The notes under the pieces: generated by a model | What the model saw: only the letters and a program-made list of their open reading frames with translations | The model's database searches: none | Told to the model about the DNA's origin: nothing | Translations under genes and position numbers: made by a program | Shown: in pieces, positions 8,290 to 16,758 of the stretch | Layout of the letters: every line of letters starts with the position of its first letter | Numbering within the stretch: position 1 is the first letter of the stretch | Assembly (NCBI GenBank): GCA_964369545.1 | Contig: CAYJFA010000004.1 | Location: 62,001-126,000, forward strand | DNA length: 64,000 nucleotides | Source of the DNA: BNWE01 sp964369545 | Lineage (GTDB): Bacteria > Pseudomonadota > Alphaproteobacteria > UBA3830 | Reading direction: 5' to 3'

Positions 8290-9637
8290 TCATTCTCTAT
8301 AGAGTTTTAAAATAGCTCCATTAGTAGTATTAGCTTCTTTTGTCCATCTGCCTGTAGCAGTTACGTGCTTACATGTTCCGCCTCGGCTGTAAAACAGAGA
8401 ATCACCTAATCCTTCTAGCGGTTCGCCGGTATTATATGGAGCAAAAGAAGACACTACAGCAGAGACCCGCAACCCTTCATGTGAATCAATCAACAGCGGA
8501 CCCACTGTGTATGCCCTAACTTCCTCTATTTTAGCACGTAATGTTCTTATTAATCAGCCATCCAGTTCAGTTGCTGCTTTTATCGCAGCATCACATCGAC
8601 TACAGCTATCATTATTAACTAACATATGAATTCTAGCTCCATGTATAACTCTTGCGTTATGTGGGGCAGCGTTTTTTATTTTAATAAAATATGGTAATAG
8701 TAAAGCTAGCTTATCTAAGGATTTCTGCTCAGCATGCGCAAATTTTCCTATTTGTATTGGAGCCATCGGTTGTTCAGATTCTGTAATAATTGCCTGTCGT
8801 ACTGGATGTTCTGCTACAAATCTCATACTATCACGTACACGTGAAATAGTGTCTACCGTATCAAGTAAGTCTCTAGCATAATAATCTACATTTCTAATAA
8901 CTCCCAAATAAGGATTTTCATCCAAACCATGATTGTCTAGAAAAAATCTCTCCATAGATGCAACAATGCATTGATCCATGCCATCACTAACAAAAACATA
9001 AGGCAAAGTGAAAAAGTGTTCTCTCATCACGTCTGGAGCTGCTTCTGTAGAAAAAACTAAATTTATACCAGCGATACAATAAGTCTTACTATGTATTTTT
9101 TGTAAGTCACCTGCAAACCTTAAAATACACCTCAAAGAAGAGATTAATTCTGATTGCCTAGTATCTTGATCGCCAAGAAGCTCTGCTGGTAATGCAGCAG
9201 CTCTACTAATCAAGCCAATTTGATTCTTTAAAAATTGTACCTATTTGGGCTTCAAAACCATGAGGAACAAAATAACGTGCACCTGCTGATTTTAAATCAT
9301 TTATAAATGTTAAAAAAAGAGCGTCTGCTCCTCCGTTATGTAAAAGATTGTGAAATCCTAACTCCGCTACACTAAATTGAAAATTCTCAGGTAATTGTTC
9401 CAAAGCCTGCGGAACAATCGTTAACCTGTATTGGTTAACCGTTCCTCCACCAAATGCTGTATATTGAACCACTGGAGCTTCAGATAAAAATGTTCCAAAG
9501 GCACCATTTAATGGAATTTCCATTGTTCTACTATCTTGAGCTATAAAATGAGAAGCAATTTCTTGAGGTTCCATACAGAACGTATTACCATTTACAATGG
9601 TCGCAAAAAGTATTAAAAAATTTCGAATATATTTCAT
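8290..9637 (-). pseudogene. Interrupted exported deaminase-toxin-like gene
   Basis: Three adjacent open segments on the minus strand read as one former protein of about 450 residues. Segment 1 (9637-9206) has a signal peptide ending FCM. A one-base shift in or near an A5 run (9230-9234 on plus) leads into segment 2 (9213-8554), which ends at a single TGA (8554-8556). Segment 3 (8553-8290) continues in the same frame. Segment 2 carries HAE at its residues 160-162 and SCSRC with Cys204 and Cys207; segment 3 continues with a strand GLRVSAVVSSFAPYN. The HAE...CxxC pair plus the following strand is the zinc site layout of the cytidine-deaminase-like toxin fold. The family call is by motif only. 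TGA is a normal stop elsewhere here, so the gene is probably dead unless recoded. Confidence 0.65.
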
Positions 9638-9687
9638 AATGTGAACACTTTCTAAATTTTAACTAAACTACCATAAGGTGTAAATTC

Positions 9688-9757
9688 ATTACACATACTA
9701 CTAGTGTAATATACTAAATATTACTTAATACATTATAAATATTTTTCACACGTGAAA
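9688..9757 (-). promoter_or_regulatory. Two palindromes upstream of the deaminase-like gene
   Basis: ATTACAC (9688-9694) and GTGTAAT (9704-9710) form an inverted repeat 51 bp upstream of the ATG at 9637. A second, TTTCAC-AC-GTGAAA (9744-9757), lies further upstream. They look like operators; the regulator is unknown. Confidence 0.3.
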
Positions 9758-9833
9758 TTGCCAAACAAACAAGTTGCCTCTACAATACTTTAATTTTTAT
9801 AGAATTTCCAGTTTTTCTAGTTCATTATTGGCA

Positions 9834-10325
9834 TTACTCTTCTTTTCCTGTGACCTTAGGAAATAATACCTTATATTCATCTGAACTATGTATACCTTCT
9901 CCCTTTTTTCTGTGATTTTTAAATGTTAGTGGAAAAATATTCCACCATACATTTTGTCCACCGTAGCCACGCGGAATTATATGATGTAATTCACAATCTC
10001 CTTGTCTCCAAAGCAATCCAGGACAATTATCCTTCCATTCTTCTATTATTGCTTCTTCTCCAGTAAATGTACCGCTTTTGTTTGTATATGGAAGAACGTC
10101 ACTATAAGATTTGCGCCTGACATATTCAGTACGTGATTCTGTAGCAAAATTCATATGTCTATATAACCTGGACTCTGTTAATGCTTCTAATTGATTTTTA
10201 TGCATAGACCTCATTTTTTGAATAGTGGCTAAATAATCAGAAAAAAGACTAGTATTACTTCGCATTGCTTCACAGTTTAAAATCAGCAATATCAAGAAAC
10301 TACCAAAATATTTTATAATTTTCAT
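9834..10325 (-). CDS. Exported HNH-type endonuclease, possible toxin
   Basis: Predicted secreted DNase of 163 residues. Residues 1-20 are a signal peptide (ending NCEAM). The C-terminal third carries the HNH pattern: GDCELHHIIPRGYGGQN with His114-His115, Asn129 in WWNIFPLTF, then NHRKKGEGIH with His138 and His146. This beta-beta-alpha metal nuclease is common as the C-terminal domain of polymorphic toxins, where the domain before HHIIP is variable, as here. A nuclease with a signal peptide must act outside the cytoplasm, on a competitor, host or scavenged DNA; which one is inference. No immunity gene is recognisable next to it. It lies upstream of the broken deaminase-like gene on the same strand. 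Confidence 0.75.
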   Translation of the reverse strand: MKIIKYFGSFLILLILNCEAMRSNTSLFSDYLATIQKMRSMHKNQLEALTESRLYRHMNFATESRTEYVRRKSYSDVLPYTNKSGTFTGEEAIIEEWKDNCPGLLWRQGDCELHHIIPRGYGGQNVWWNIFPLTFKNHRKKGEGIHSSDEYKVLFPKVTGKEE

Positions 10326-11213
10326 ATTCGAGCTCCATACGTTTTATACAACTATAAGTATATACTTTCCCAATGTTTGCAACAACAATAAAATTCTAAA
10401 CCCTATCATCAACCAATAAATTTTAGTCAAAACCATCATTTTGCCACAACAAAGCGGAAAGAAGTCGAACCGACGGCTCGGGTTGTGTTTTTGCTAAAAA
10501 CTCATGATTCCATTATGTTTTATGAAAATATCGTATTTCTGTGACCGATTTTCGATTTTTAGAAATTCCTTATATTTCAACGCATTAGTATATCATGGAA
10601 GGACATCCGCTAACCAGTAAGCGTTTCTCTAAACCAATGTTGTTCCACTTTTGGTAAAAAGCCTGAAAATATCTCAAGTATAGAGCATTCAGAGCGGAGG
10701 TGCGAAAAATCTCCTGACCCCCTTCGATTGGAGAATCTCTATGTTTTTGGAGAGAAAATTACATCTTGGAGAAGAGGATAAAAATATTAATTGGTAGTTT
10801 TGAGACTAAGAAATGCCGTCAGATTCTTTGTTACAACCTCACTTTAAAATAACTATCCATATTAGGTAATGACAGCTGCTTCTAATATTAACTATATTAT
10901 AGCGAGAATATTTGGATTCGAATATGCGATATGTAACCAAACACTCATTTCAACTTCTTTTGTTTTATCGATCTGTTGGTAGTGCTCATTTTGTTGCTCT
11001 TTCTGTAATGTAGATTCTTTCCACATATCAGAATTATGTAACTCGATAATTCTATCAACATAAACACTTGGAAGCTCTTCTTTCTGAATTGCTTGCATTT
11101 TCTCGTTCGCTTCTATTATCAAAACCTTATCCTACAACACATGAATATTTTCGCTTGTAAGGTATTCGCAAAGTACGGATGTCCTGTTATGCAACCCTCG
11201 TACAAATTCCGGA
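10326..11213. other. Gap with repeat copy 2 and decayed coding traces
   Basis: No reliable gene. It holds the second copy of the 80-bp repeat. On the minus strand, 11230-10892 is one frame broken by a TAG (11132-11134), which may be an unidentified dead gene facing the peroxiredoxin. Confidence 0.45.
10596..10686. repeat. Diverged intergenic repeat, copy 2
   Basis: Partner of 3544-3632, same orientation. It aligns ungapped from GGACATCCGCTAACCAGTAA onward (63 of 80 bases, counted by hand). The two copies bracket most of the exported-protein region. Confidence 0.6.
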
Positions 11214-11780
11214 ATTAATTCTTTTGCGATTGCTGATTGTTTTCCAAATTTTAATTTACTTGCAATCTCAGATTTGCCTTTCGAAGAGCTCAATACGGAT
11301 AACGCTTTTAAAACCATTACAGAATCAACTTACGCAAATAAATGGAAATTGATTTTCTTTTACCCAAAAGATTTTACCTTTGTATGTCCAACAGAAGTTA
11401 TTGCATTTGCGAATATGTACGATGAATTTAAGCAAAGGAATGCGCAGATTCTAGGATGCAGCGTAGACAGTGAGTTTGTTCATTGGGCATGGAGAAAGTA
11501 TAAGCCAGAACTGCATAATCTTCCGTTTTCTTTGTTATCTGATGTAAAGAGAGAATTATCGTCAGAGCTTGGTATTTTAGATAAGAACACAGGAGTTTCT
11601 CAAAGAGCGCTGTTCATAATTGATCCTGAAAATATTATCAGATTTGTTATGGTTACAGATATGAATGTTGGTCGAAATCCACAAGAAGTTCTTCGTGTGT
11701 TGGATGCCCTTCAAACAGGAGAATTGTGCCAATGTGGATGGATAAAAGGAAATAAAACAATTAATCCAGATGATATTTAA
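11214..11780 (+). CDS. Peroxiredoxin, AhpC/Prx type, start codon unusual
   Basis: Thiol peroxidase that reduces hydrogen peroxide and organic peroxides. FYPKDFTFVCPTE holds the peroxidatic Cys; ELCQCGW near the C-terminus holds the resolving Cys; VHWAW and SDVKRELS are typical of the 2-Cys group. The conserved N-terminus (ADCFPNFNLLAISDLPFEELN) begins well before the TTG at 11274, so that TTG cannot be the true start. The frame is open from 11145 with no ATG, GTG or TTG before it. The best homology-based start is ATT at 11214, giving I-N-S-F-A-I-A-D. Either this is a rare ATT start, or the original ATG was mutated or lost in a rearrangement. No ribosome site is evident. The start is uncertain; the function is secure. 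Confidence 0.85.
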   Translation: MNSFAIADCFPNFNLLAISDLPFEELNTDNAFKTITESTYANKWKLIFFYPKDFTFVCPTEVIAFANMYDEFKQRNAQILGCSVDSEFVHWAWRKYKPELHNLPFSLLSDVKRELSSELGILDKNTGVSQRALFIIDPENIIRFVMVTDMNVGRNPQEVLRVLDALQTGELCQCGWIKGNKTINPDDI

Positions 11781-11813
11781 ATAAGATCTTATAAGCTGAG
11801 AGTAAATTGCGCT

Positions 11814-12566
11814 ATGCAAACTAAAGTCATATCAGTTAGATACAGAATTTTACTCTATTACACTTGGTGATATCGATTTTTCTTATAAAGTTATACATGA
11901 GAATCGCAAAACCATTTCCGTTTCAATTCATATTGATAACTAATTGATAATTAAGACTCCTATACGTTTTTCGACAAAAGATATTGAAGATTTTGTTAAA
12001 AAGAAATCTACATTAATTATAAAACGCCTAATAAAAGCAAAGCAGAGAATGAAGCAAAAAGACTCGAAAAATCAGAAAATTCTTACGAGAATGGAGGATC
12101 TTTGTGGTTTTTAGGAAAGGAATATAAACTTTTAGTTGATAACAACAAGCGAAGAAGCATTGGAAAAACAGATTCTGAAATAACGATATGCTCGAAGAAT
12201 CCTCTTGATGCGCAGGATATACAGATAATGTTGGATATCTGGTATCTCCGACAGGCTAAGCATGTTTTTTCCGAGCGTCTGAAAGAAATGGTAAAATTCT
12301 TCAGCAAAATGAAAGTACCCGAATTGCGCATCAAAAGGATGAAACGTCAGTGGGAAAATTATCATAAGCATATCATTACTCTGAACACGCATTTGATAAA
12401 AACTTCTCGGGAGTGTATTGATTACATAATTATTCACGAACTGTGTCATACATATGAAAAGAACCATCAAAAGAAATTTTATGAACTGCTGGAATCTAAA
12501 CTTAAAAACTGGAAGGAAATAGATAAAAAGCTAAAAATATTCGCCCAACATATTACTTTGTGTTGA
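11814..12566 (+). pseudogene. YgjP/SprT-like metallopeptidase (DUF45), broken
   Basis: Relic of a zinc metallopeptidase-like protein of the YgjP (DUF45) family. The N-terminal half (ITLGDIDFSYKVIHENRKTI and on) is readable at 11857-12112, but contains an in-frame TAA after HIDN (about 11941). The frame then shifts before GGSLWFLGKEYKL, the start of the intact C-terminal half (12102-12566, 154 residues). That half holds the metal-binding motif HELCHTYEKNH. The likely original ATG at 11814 is in a further frame, so at least two, probably three, lesions are present. If 12102-12566 is translated alone from its TTG it would lack the N-terminal domain. Confidence 0.7.
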
Positions 12567-12660
12567 TCCAATTTGGGGGATATCTAAAATAGTCTTACAT
12601 TAAATTGCTTTTTAACTTTCCTTTGGCTATTCTCTTGGTAATAAGATACAGGTAAGAAAG

Positions 12661-13053
12661 ATGAGAAATAGTAAAATTAAATCCGCTTTATATATTCTAT
12701 TGTTTCCATTTTTTGGATTTGCAACATTAGAAAGTAGCGGTAGCGATATGACAGAAAAACAAAATCAACAATGCACAGAAGTTCGTGCGGAGCACATTTT
12801 AGTAGAAACCGAGTCTCAGGCGAACGAAATTCTACAAAAAATAAATGATGGAAAGATTTCTTTTGAAGAGGCTGCCAAAAAGTCATCGAAATGTCCTTCA
12901 GGGTCAAAAGGTGGTGATTTAGGTTATTTCGGACGCGGCGCAATGGTGAAAGAATTTGAAGAAGCAGCTTTTTCAACTGCAAAAGGAAATGTATCTGCTC
13001 CCGTGAAAACACAATTCGGATGGCATCTTATCAAGGTCATTGATAAAAGATAA
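12661..13053 (+). CDS. PpiC-type peptidyl-prolyl isomerase, exported
   Basis: Parvulin-family prolyl isomerase that would help fold exported proteins. The 130-residue protein has a signal peptide (about residues 1-22) and a single rotamase domain (about 40-130): VRAEHILVETESQA, then FEEAAKKSSKCPSGSKGGDL, GYFGRGAMVKEFEEAAFS and GWHLIKVIDKR, all standard parvulin signatures. It lacks the chaperone domains of SurA or PrsA. It stands alone between the broken metallopeptidase and the UV endonuclease. The sequence matches small PpiC proteins, which are usually cytoplasmic, so the export signal is the unusual point. Confidence 0.88.
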   Translation: MRNSKIKSALYILLFPFFGFATLESSGSDMTEKQNQQCTEVRAEHILVETESQANEILQKINDGKISFEEAAKKSSKCPSGSKGGDLGYFGRGAMVKEFEEAAFSTAKGNVSAPVKTQFGWHLIKVIDKR

Positions 13054-13169
13054 CTGTAACATATTATATGTATCATAGATAAGCAGAAATATAAGCAATA
13101 TAGATTGAAAATATTAGATGCTCTACCTCATAGATCGTGTTATCCTATAGTCATTGGATATTGTATATC

Positions 13170-14066
13170 ATGGTCAAAATAGGCTTTGCATGTAAAATAG
13201 TAGGCGAACCATATATTAAGGTGCGTACTTGTATATTACGCAATGCAAATTTAGATAATCTAGAAGCAATATGTGACCATAATTTATCTTGTTTAGAGCG
13301 TATGGTTGATTATTGCGCAAAACATCAAATAAAACTCATGCGTATCGGATCTGATATTGTTCCATTTGCCTCTCATAAAGACGTTATTTTTGATTGGAGA
13401 AGATATTTTTCGTCTCAACTTATAAAAATCGGAAAAATGATAAAACAGGTTGAATTAAGAGTATCGATGCATCCAGGACAATATACAATTCTGAATTCTC
13501 CATATAATAATGTTGTTGAGCAGTCGATAAGGGATCTTATTTGGCATGCTGATTTGTTAGATTTTTTAGAAGTAGATTATTCATCAAAAATGGTTCTTCA
13601 TGTGGGAGGAGTTTATGGAGACAAAAAAGCTTCTATATCGAGGTTTATTCAGAAATTTCTACTATTACCACAAAACATAAAGAAGCGCCTTGCATTAGAA
13701 AATGATGAAAAAAATTACAATATAGAAGATGTAATAGCTATATGTATGAAATTACATATTCCAGCAATTTTCGATGTTTTTCATCATGAATTATTATCTC
13801 CAAAAGCTGATAACAAGGATCTCTTATACTGGATTAATAAAGCTGGAGAAACTTGGAAACGTACGGATGGAAGACAAAAAATCCACTATTCACAGCAAAA
13901 GATTGATGGAAAATCAGGCGCTCATTCAGCAACAATAGATATTGATAAGTTTATTGAATTTTATAAGAGAATATCTCATTTAGACTTGGATATCATGTTG
14001 GAAGTAAAAGATAAAAATCTATCAGCGCTAAAATGCATAAATGCTATACACGATATTTATAGATAA
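13170..14066 (+). CDS. uvsE: UV DNA damage endonuclease (UvsE/UVDE)
   Basis: Repair endonuclease that nicks DNA 5' to UV photoproducts and some other lesions. The 298-residue TIM-barrel protein matches UVDE along its length: IGFACKIVGEPYIKVRTC at the start, MRIGSDIVPFASH, LRVSMHPGQYTILNS, VLHVGGVYGDKKAS, LALENDEKNYNIEDV, IFDVFHHE and HSATID near the end, which together supply the metal ligands. The frame extends to a GTG at 13137, but family proteins begin with the MVKIGFACK region, so ATG 13170 is the better start. No operon partners. The gene is scattered among bacteria, so horizontal acquisition is possible but not shown here. Confidence 0.9.
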   Translation: MVKIGFACKIVGEPYIKVRTCILRNANLDNLEAICDHNLSCLERMVDYCAKHQIKLMRIGSDIVPFASHKDVIFDWRRYFSSQLIKIGKMIKQVELRVSMHPGQYTILNSPYNNVVEQSIRDLIWHADLLDFLEVDYSSKMVLHVGGVYGDKKASISRFIQKFLLLPQNIKKRLALENDEKNYNIEDVIAICMKLHIPAIFDVFHHELLSPKADNKDLLYWINKAGETWKRTDGRQKIHYSQQKIDGKSGAHSATIDIDKFIEFYKRISHLDLDIMLEVKDKNLSALKCINAIHDIYR

Positions 14067-14495
14067 AATCAATTTAATCCTTAAGTTTACATCCCTTTCG
14101 CATGCCATCTCTCTGTTCTAACTAATTTTAGCCATTTTTAGCACAAATCTACTGAAAAATATTATAAATATCTCAGATTTCCCTGCAATTTTTTCTGATA
14201 TCATTCGCTTACCATGTTTTCTCTCCAAACTGATTTTGCCTACAGCGCCGTTGACTAAAAATATCGAGTGTTTCCACCGCATTACAGCGCGTGTCCCGCA
14301 AATCTCTAAGCACGCAAAAACGGAGAGTGGAGATGGATTTTTGGGGATTTTAAGGTCCTTTTTCCGTTTTAGAGATCATGATTTGCGACGATTTTTAACA
14401 ACCATGAGGTTTACAAGATCTCTGCTGGAATGGATGTCATATGTCGCGCTTCATAGTAGACAAAGCTTGATTTTCCTAATTTCTAGCAATTTAAC
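14067..14495. other. Gap between UV endonuclease and tRNA-Met
   Basis: Nothing convincing. An open frame at 14236-14517 runs into the 3' end of the tRNA gene and has no family features. The stretch may hold a degraded gene; no terminator for the minus-strand tRNA transcript is clear. Confidence 0.4.
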
Positions 14496-14572
14496 TGGTA
14501 GCGGGAGAGGGACTTGAACCCCCGACACGCGGATTATGATTCCGCTGCTCTAACCAGCTGAGCTATCCCGCC
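14496..14572 (-). tRNA. tRNA-Met (CAU), elongator type
   Basis: The reverse strand gives a 77-base cloverleaf including an encoded CCA. The acceptor stem is GGCGGGA with TCCCGCT (first pair G-U), the D arm is GCTCAGCTGGTTAGAGC, the anticodon stem GCGGA/TCCGC encloses AT-CAT-AA, and the T arm is GGGGGTTCAAGTCCCTC. CAU with this body matches alphaproteobacterial elongator tRNA-Met. The initiator is unlikely, since it lacks the paired first base; tRNA-Ile2 (CAU) is the remaining alternative. Confidence 0.93.
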
Positions 14573-14602
14573 AAATGAAACAAAATCAAACTCTTCAGGC
14601 AG

Positions 14603-14631
14603 ATAGTACAATATAAAAAATTAAATGTGAA
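14603..14631 (-). promoter_or_regulatory. Promoter for tRNA-Met
   Basis: On the minus strand TTCACA (14626-14631) and TACTAT (14603-14608) are separated by 17 bases and end 30 bp before the tRNA 5' end, a good sigma-70 arrangement. Confidence 0.55.
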
Positions 14632-14728
14632 TACTTAAAAAAGTGTATTAGTATATTAAGATGATGATTGCTACATAATGTGATTTAAGTATTTGTACTT
14701 TTTAATAAACTGATTTAGGGATGTAATC

Positions 14729-15634
14729 TTGTTTTTCGATATAAAAGCACTTAATAAGGTATTAGACATATATTTCAATAAATACTCGCAAACCGAACTT
14801 GCAAAAAGTTCTATCTTGCTTGCTGTGGGTACATCGATATTTTTGGTGATATTAAAGGGAATTGCATGGCTAGCTACATCTTCGATTTCTATGCAAGCAT
14901 CCGTTAATGATTCATGTTTGGATGCGCTCACTTCCTTTGCCGCATATCATGCTTTAAAATTTTCTTCTATAAAATACGATGTTGGTCATAATTTTGGGCA
15001 TGAAAAAGTTGAAGGAATCGTAGCAATCTTTCAATGCTTAATAATAATGTATTCAGGATTTATAATCTGCAGAGAAGCTTATGAAATTTTTTTAAATCCA
15101 AGACATGTTGCTAATACGGCGATTGGTGTTGCGGTTATGATTGTCTCATGTATCGCGATTTATCAGCTTATATATTTTCAAAGATATGTTTCTGCTAAAA
15201 CGGAGTCAATGATTGTAATGGGAGATTCATTGCATTATCTATCTGATTTTTTTATGAATATTTGTATCATGATTTCTTTGTTATTATCAAAATATTTCGT
15301 TTATGTAGATGTGGTGTGCGGATTAACAGTGGGAATATATGTTTTTTACAATGCATTTATTATAATGAAGAACGCTCTACGAGATTTAATGGACGAAGCT
15401 CTCCCGCGAAAAGTACAAGAAAAAATAACCAAAGCGATTTTATCGGTTGAAGGTGTAAAGGATATAAAAATTCTAAGAACAAGATCTGCTGGAATGAAAA
15501 AATACGTGGAATCAAGAATTATTGTTGAAAATATTGAGATGAATAAAGCCGACAAAATTACAAAAACAGCAGAAGAAGAAGTAAAAAAAATTTTCGAAAA
15601 TGTGGATGTTATTATTAAGGCTGAGTTAGCTTGA
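14729..15634 (+). CDS. Cation diffusion facilitator (zinc/iron efflux)
   Basis: Inner-membrane metal/proton antiporter of the CDF family (FieF/YiiP-like) that exports divalent metals such as zinc or ferrous iron. Of its 301 residues, about 25-205 form six membrane helices. The transport site is visible as D61-SCL-D65 in the second helix and H-x-x-x-D (HYLSD) in the fifth. GHNFGHEKVEG is the loop conserved after the second helix. Residues 210-301 form the cytoplasmic metal-sensing domain (VEGVKDIKILRTRSAG). The start is TTG at 14729 with TAGGG upstream; the nearby ATG at 14721 is out of frame and closed at once by TAA. No neighbour suggests which metal. Confidence 0.9.
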   Translation: MFFDIKALNKVLDIYFNKYSQTELAKSSILLAVGTSIFLVILKGIAWLATSSISMQASVNDSCLDALTSFAAYHALKFSSIKYDVGHNFGHEKVEGIVAIFQCLIIMYSGFIICREAYEIFLNPRHVANTAIGVAVMIVSCIAIYQLIYFQRYVSAKTESMIVMGDSLHYLSDFFMNICIMISLLLSKYFVYVDVVCGLTVGIYVFYNAFIIMKNALRDLMDEALPRKVQEKITKAILSVEGVKDIKILRTRSAGMKKYVESRIIVENIEMNKADKITKTAEEEVKKIFENVDVIIKAELA

Positions 15635-15666
15635 TGTATATGATAATATAAAAAATTTTTTCATAA

Positions 15667-15906
15667 TTGTATTTCTTTTTCTTCTTACTCCTAATTTCTT
15701 CGAATATATTTTTTATTGGATTATACGGAAAGAAAATCAAATCGAGGCGTTGTAGCGCTATTGAGACATATTTTAGGAGAAGCTATTTAATAGAAAAAAC
15801 GCTAGAAGTTGTTCAAGTTGTTTTTGATAAAACAGTTTTCATGACGTCAATTTCTTCAAGTGCTTTGCCAGTTCCGAGAAAACACATGATAAAAGTTCTT
15901 CGGTGA
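15667..15906 (+). CDS. Small hypothetical membrane protein (doubtful)
   Basis: An open frame of 79 codons beginning with TTG. The first 20 residues are a strong hydrophobic segment (FFFFLLLISSNIFFIGLYG), followed by a basic region (KKIKSRRC) and an amphipathic remainder. I know no family match. It lies 32 bp after the CDF gene, in the gap before the convergent rsmA. No clear ribosome site. It may be a real single-span membrane protein or a chance frame in AT-rich sequence. Confidence 0.3.
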   Translation: MYFFFFLLLISSNIFFIGLYGKKIKSRRCSAIETYFRRSYLIEKTLEVVQVVFDKTVFMTSISSSALPVPRKHMIKVLR

Positions 15907-15949
15907 TGGTAAAAATCAAGTGCGGGCAACGCAAATTATAGTGAAATAC

Positions 15950-16753
15950 TCATATTTTAGAGCATATTTCGATAAAATCATTTACAGAAATTTCTTCTGC
16001 TCTGGTGTTTTTATTGTATCCAAAATCTTCTAATACCCGAATGGGATCTTGAAAAAATTTTCCAAGCGATTTTGCTACTGTTTTTCTTCTATTAGCAAAG
16101 GCATTTGTTAATAAATCAGACATATTTTTAAATTCGATATCTCTTATTTCTTCTTGTTGAAATGGCGCGAATTTTACTACTGTGGATTTTACTTTTGGCG
16201 GCGGATAAAATGTACCTGGCTCAAGTTCAAATATTTTTGATACCTTTGATTTCCATTGGCATAAAACAGATAATTTTCCATAACTTTTTGTGCATGAATT
16301 GGCATATATCCGATCTGCAACTTCTTTTTGAAACATCAAAATCATCTTTTCATATAAATCGAATTCAGGAAGCCATTTAAAAAGAAGCTGAGTGGATATG
16401 TTATACGGTAAGTTTGAAATAATAACGTTTGGCGAGACACTTTTTAGATTAAATCTCAATGCATCACATTCTATAACTTCTAATTTAGCGCCAAAATGAC
16501 ATTTTAAATCATTCCATGCATTATACCAGTGTTTATCGAATTCGATTATAAAAAGTTTGTTGATATTTTGTTTTAATATTTCTAGCGTTATCCCTCCAGG
16601 ACCAGGGCCAATTTCAACAACAATTTTTCCAGATAAATCACCAGCGGCAGAAACAATTTTCCGATTAATATTTTCATCGAAAAGAAAATTTTGCCCGAAT
16701 TTTTTTGATGCTTTATTATAAAATCTCTCAAATATTTTTTTTGCAGAATACAT
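15950..16753 (-). CDS. rsmA: 16S rRNA dimethyladenosine transferase RsmA (KsgA)
   Basis: Dimethylates two adjacent adenines near the 3' end of 16S rRNA during small-subunit assembly, using S-adenosylmethionine. The 267-residue protein shows KKFGQNFLFDENINRKIV at the N-terminus, the SAM-binding EIGPGPGGIT, the acidic loop IIEFDKH, the catalytic NLPYNIST (N-L-P-Y) and the C-terminal FANRRKTVAKSLG. The length is normal. It lies 5 bp downstream of surA on the same strand. In many alphaproteobacteria pdxA stands between the two; it is missing here, consistent with loss of vitamin B6 synthesis. Confidence 0.97.
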   Translation of the reverse strand: MYSAKKIFERFYNKASKKFGQNFLFDENINRKIVSAAGDLSGKIVVEIGPGPGGITLEILKQNINKLFIIEFDKHWYNAWNDLKCHFGAKLEVIECDALRFNLKSVSPNVIISNLPYNISTQLLFKWLPEFDLYEKMILMFQKEVADRIYANSCTKSYGKLSVLCQWKSKVSKIFELEPGTFYPPPKVKSTVVKFAPFQQEEIRDIEFKNMSDLLTNAFANRRKTVAKSLGKFFQDPIRVLEDFGYNKNTRAEEISVNDFIEICSKI

Positions 16754-16758
16754 ATTTT

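Noticed and set aside
8554..8556. TGA read as tryptophan to rescue the deaminase-like gene
   Set aside because: Several intact genes end in TGA with the next start overlapping it (15634, 44113, 48152), and tryptophan is coded by TGG throughout, so the standard bacterial code holds.
11274..11276. TTG as the peroxiredoxin start
   Set aside because: It would remove the conserved CFPNFNLLAIS strand that is clearly encoded in frame upstream.
10892..11317. Two minus-strand frames facing the peroxiredoxin
   Set aside because: They are one frame broken by TAG, with TTG starts, and the upper part is antisense to conserved peroxiredoxin codons. At most a dead gene.
14190..14290. Third copy of the 80-bp repeat
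   Set aside because: Only scattered similarity (TTCGCTTACC, TTTTCTCTCCAAAC) and gaps are needed, so it is not distinguishable from chance in AT-rich sequence.
14236..14517. 93-codon open frame before the tRNA
   Set aside because: It runs into the tRNA-Met gene on the other strand, has no ribosome site and no family-like features.
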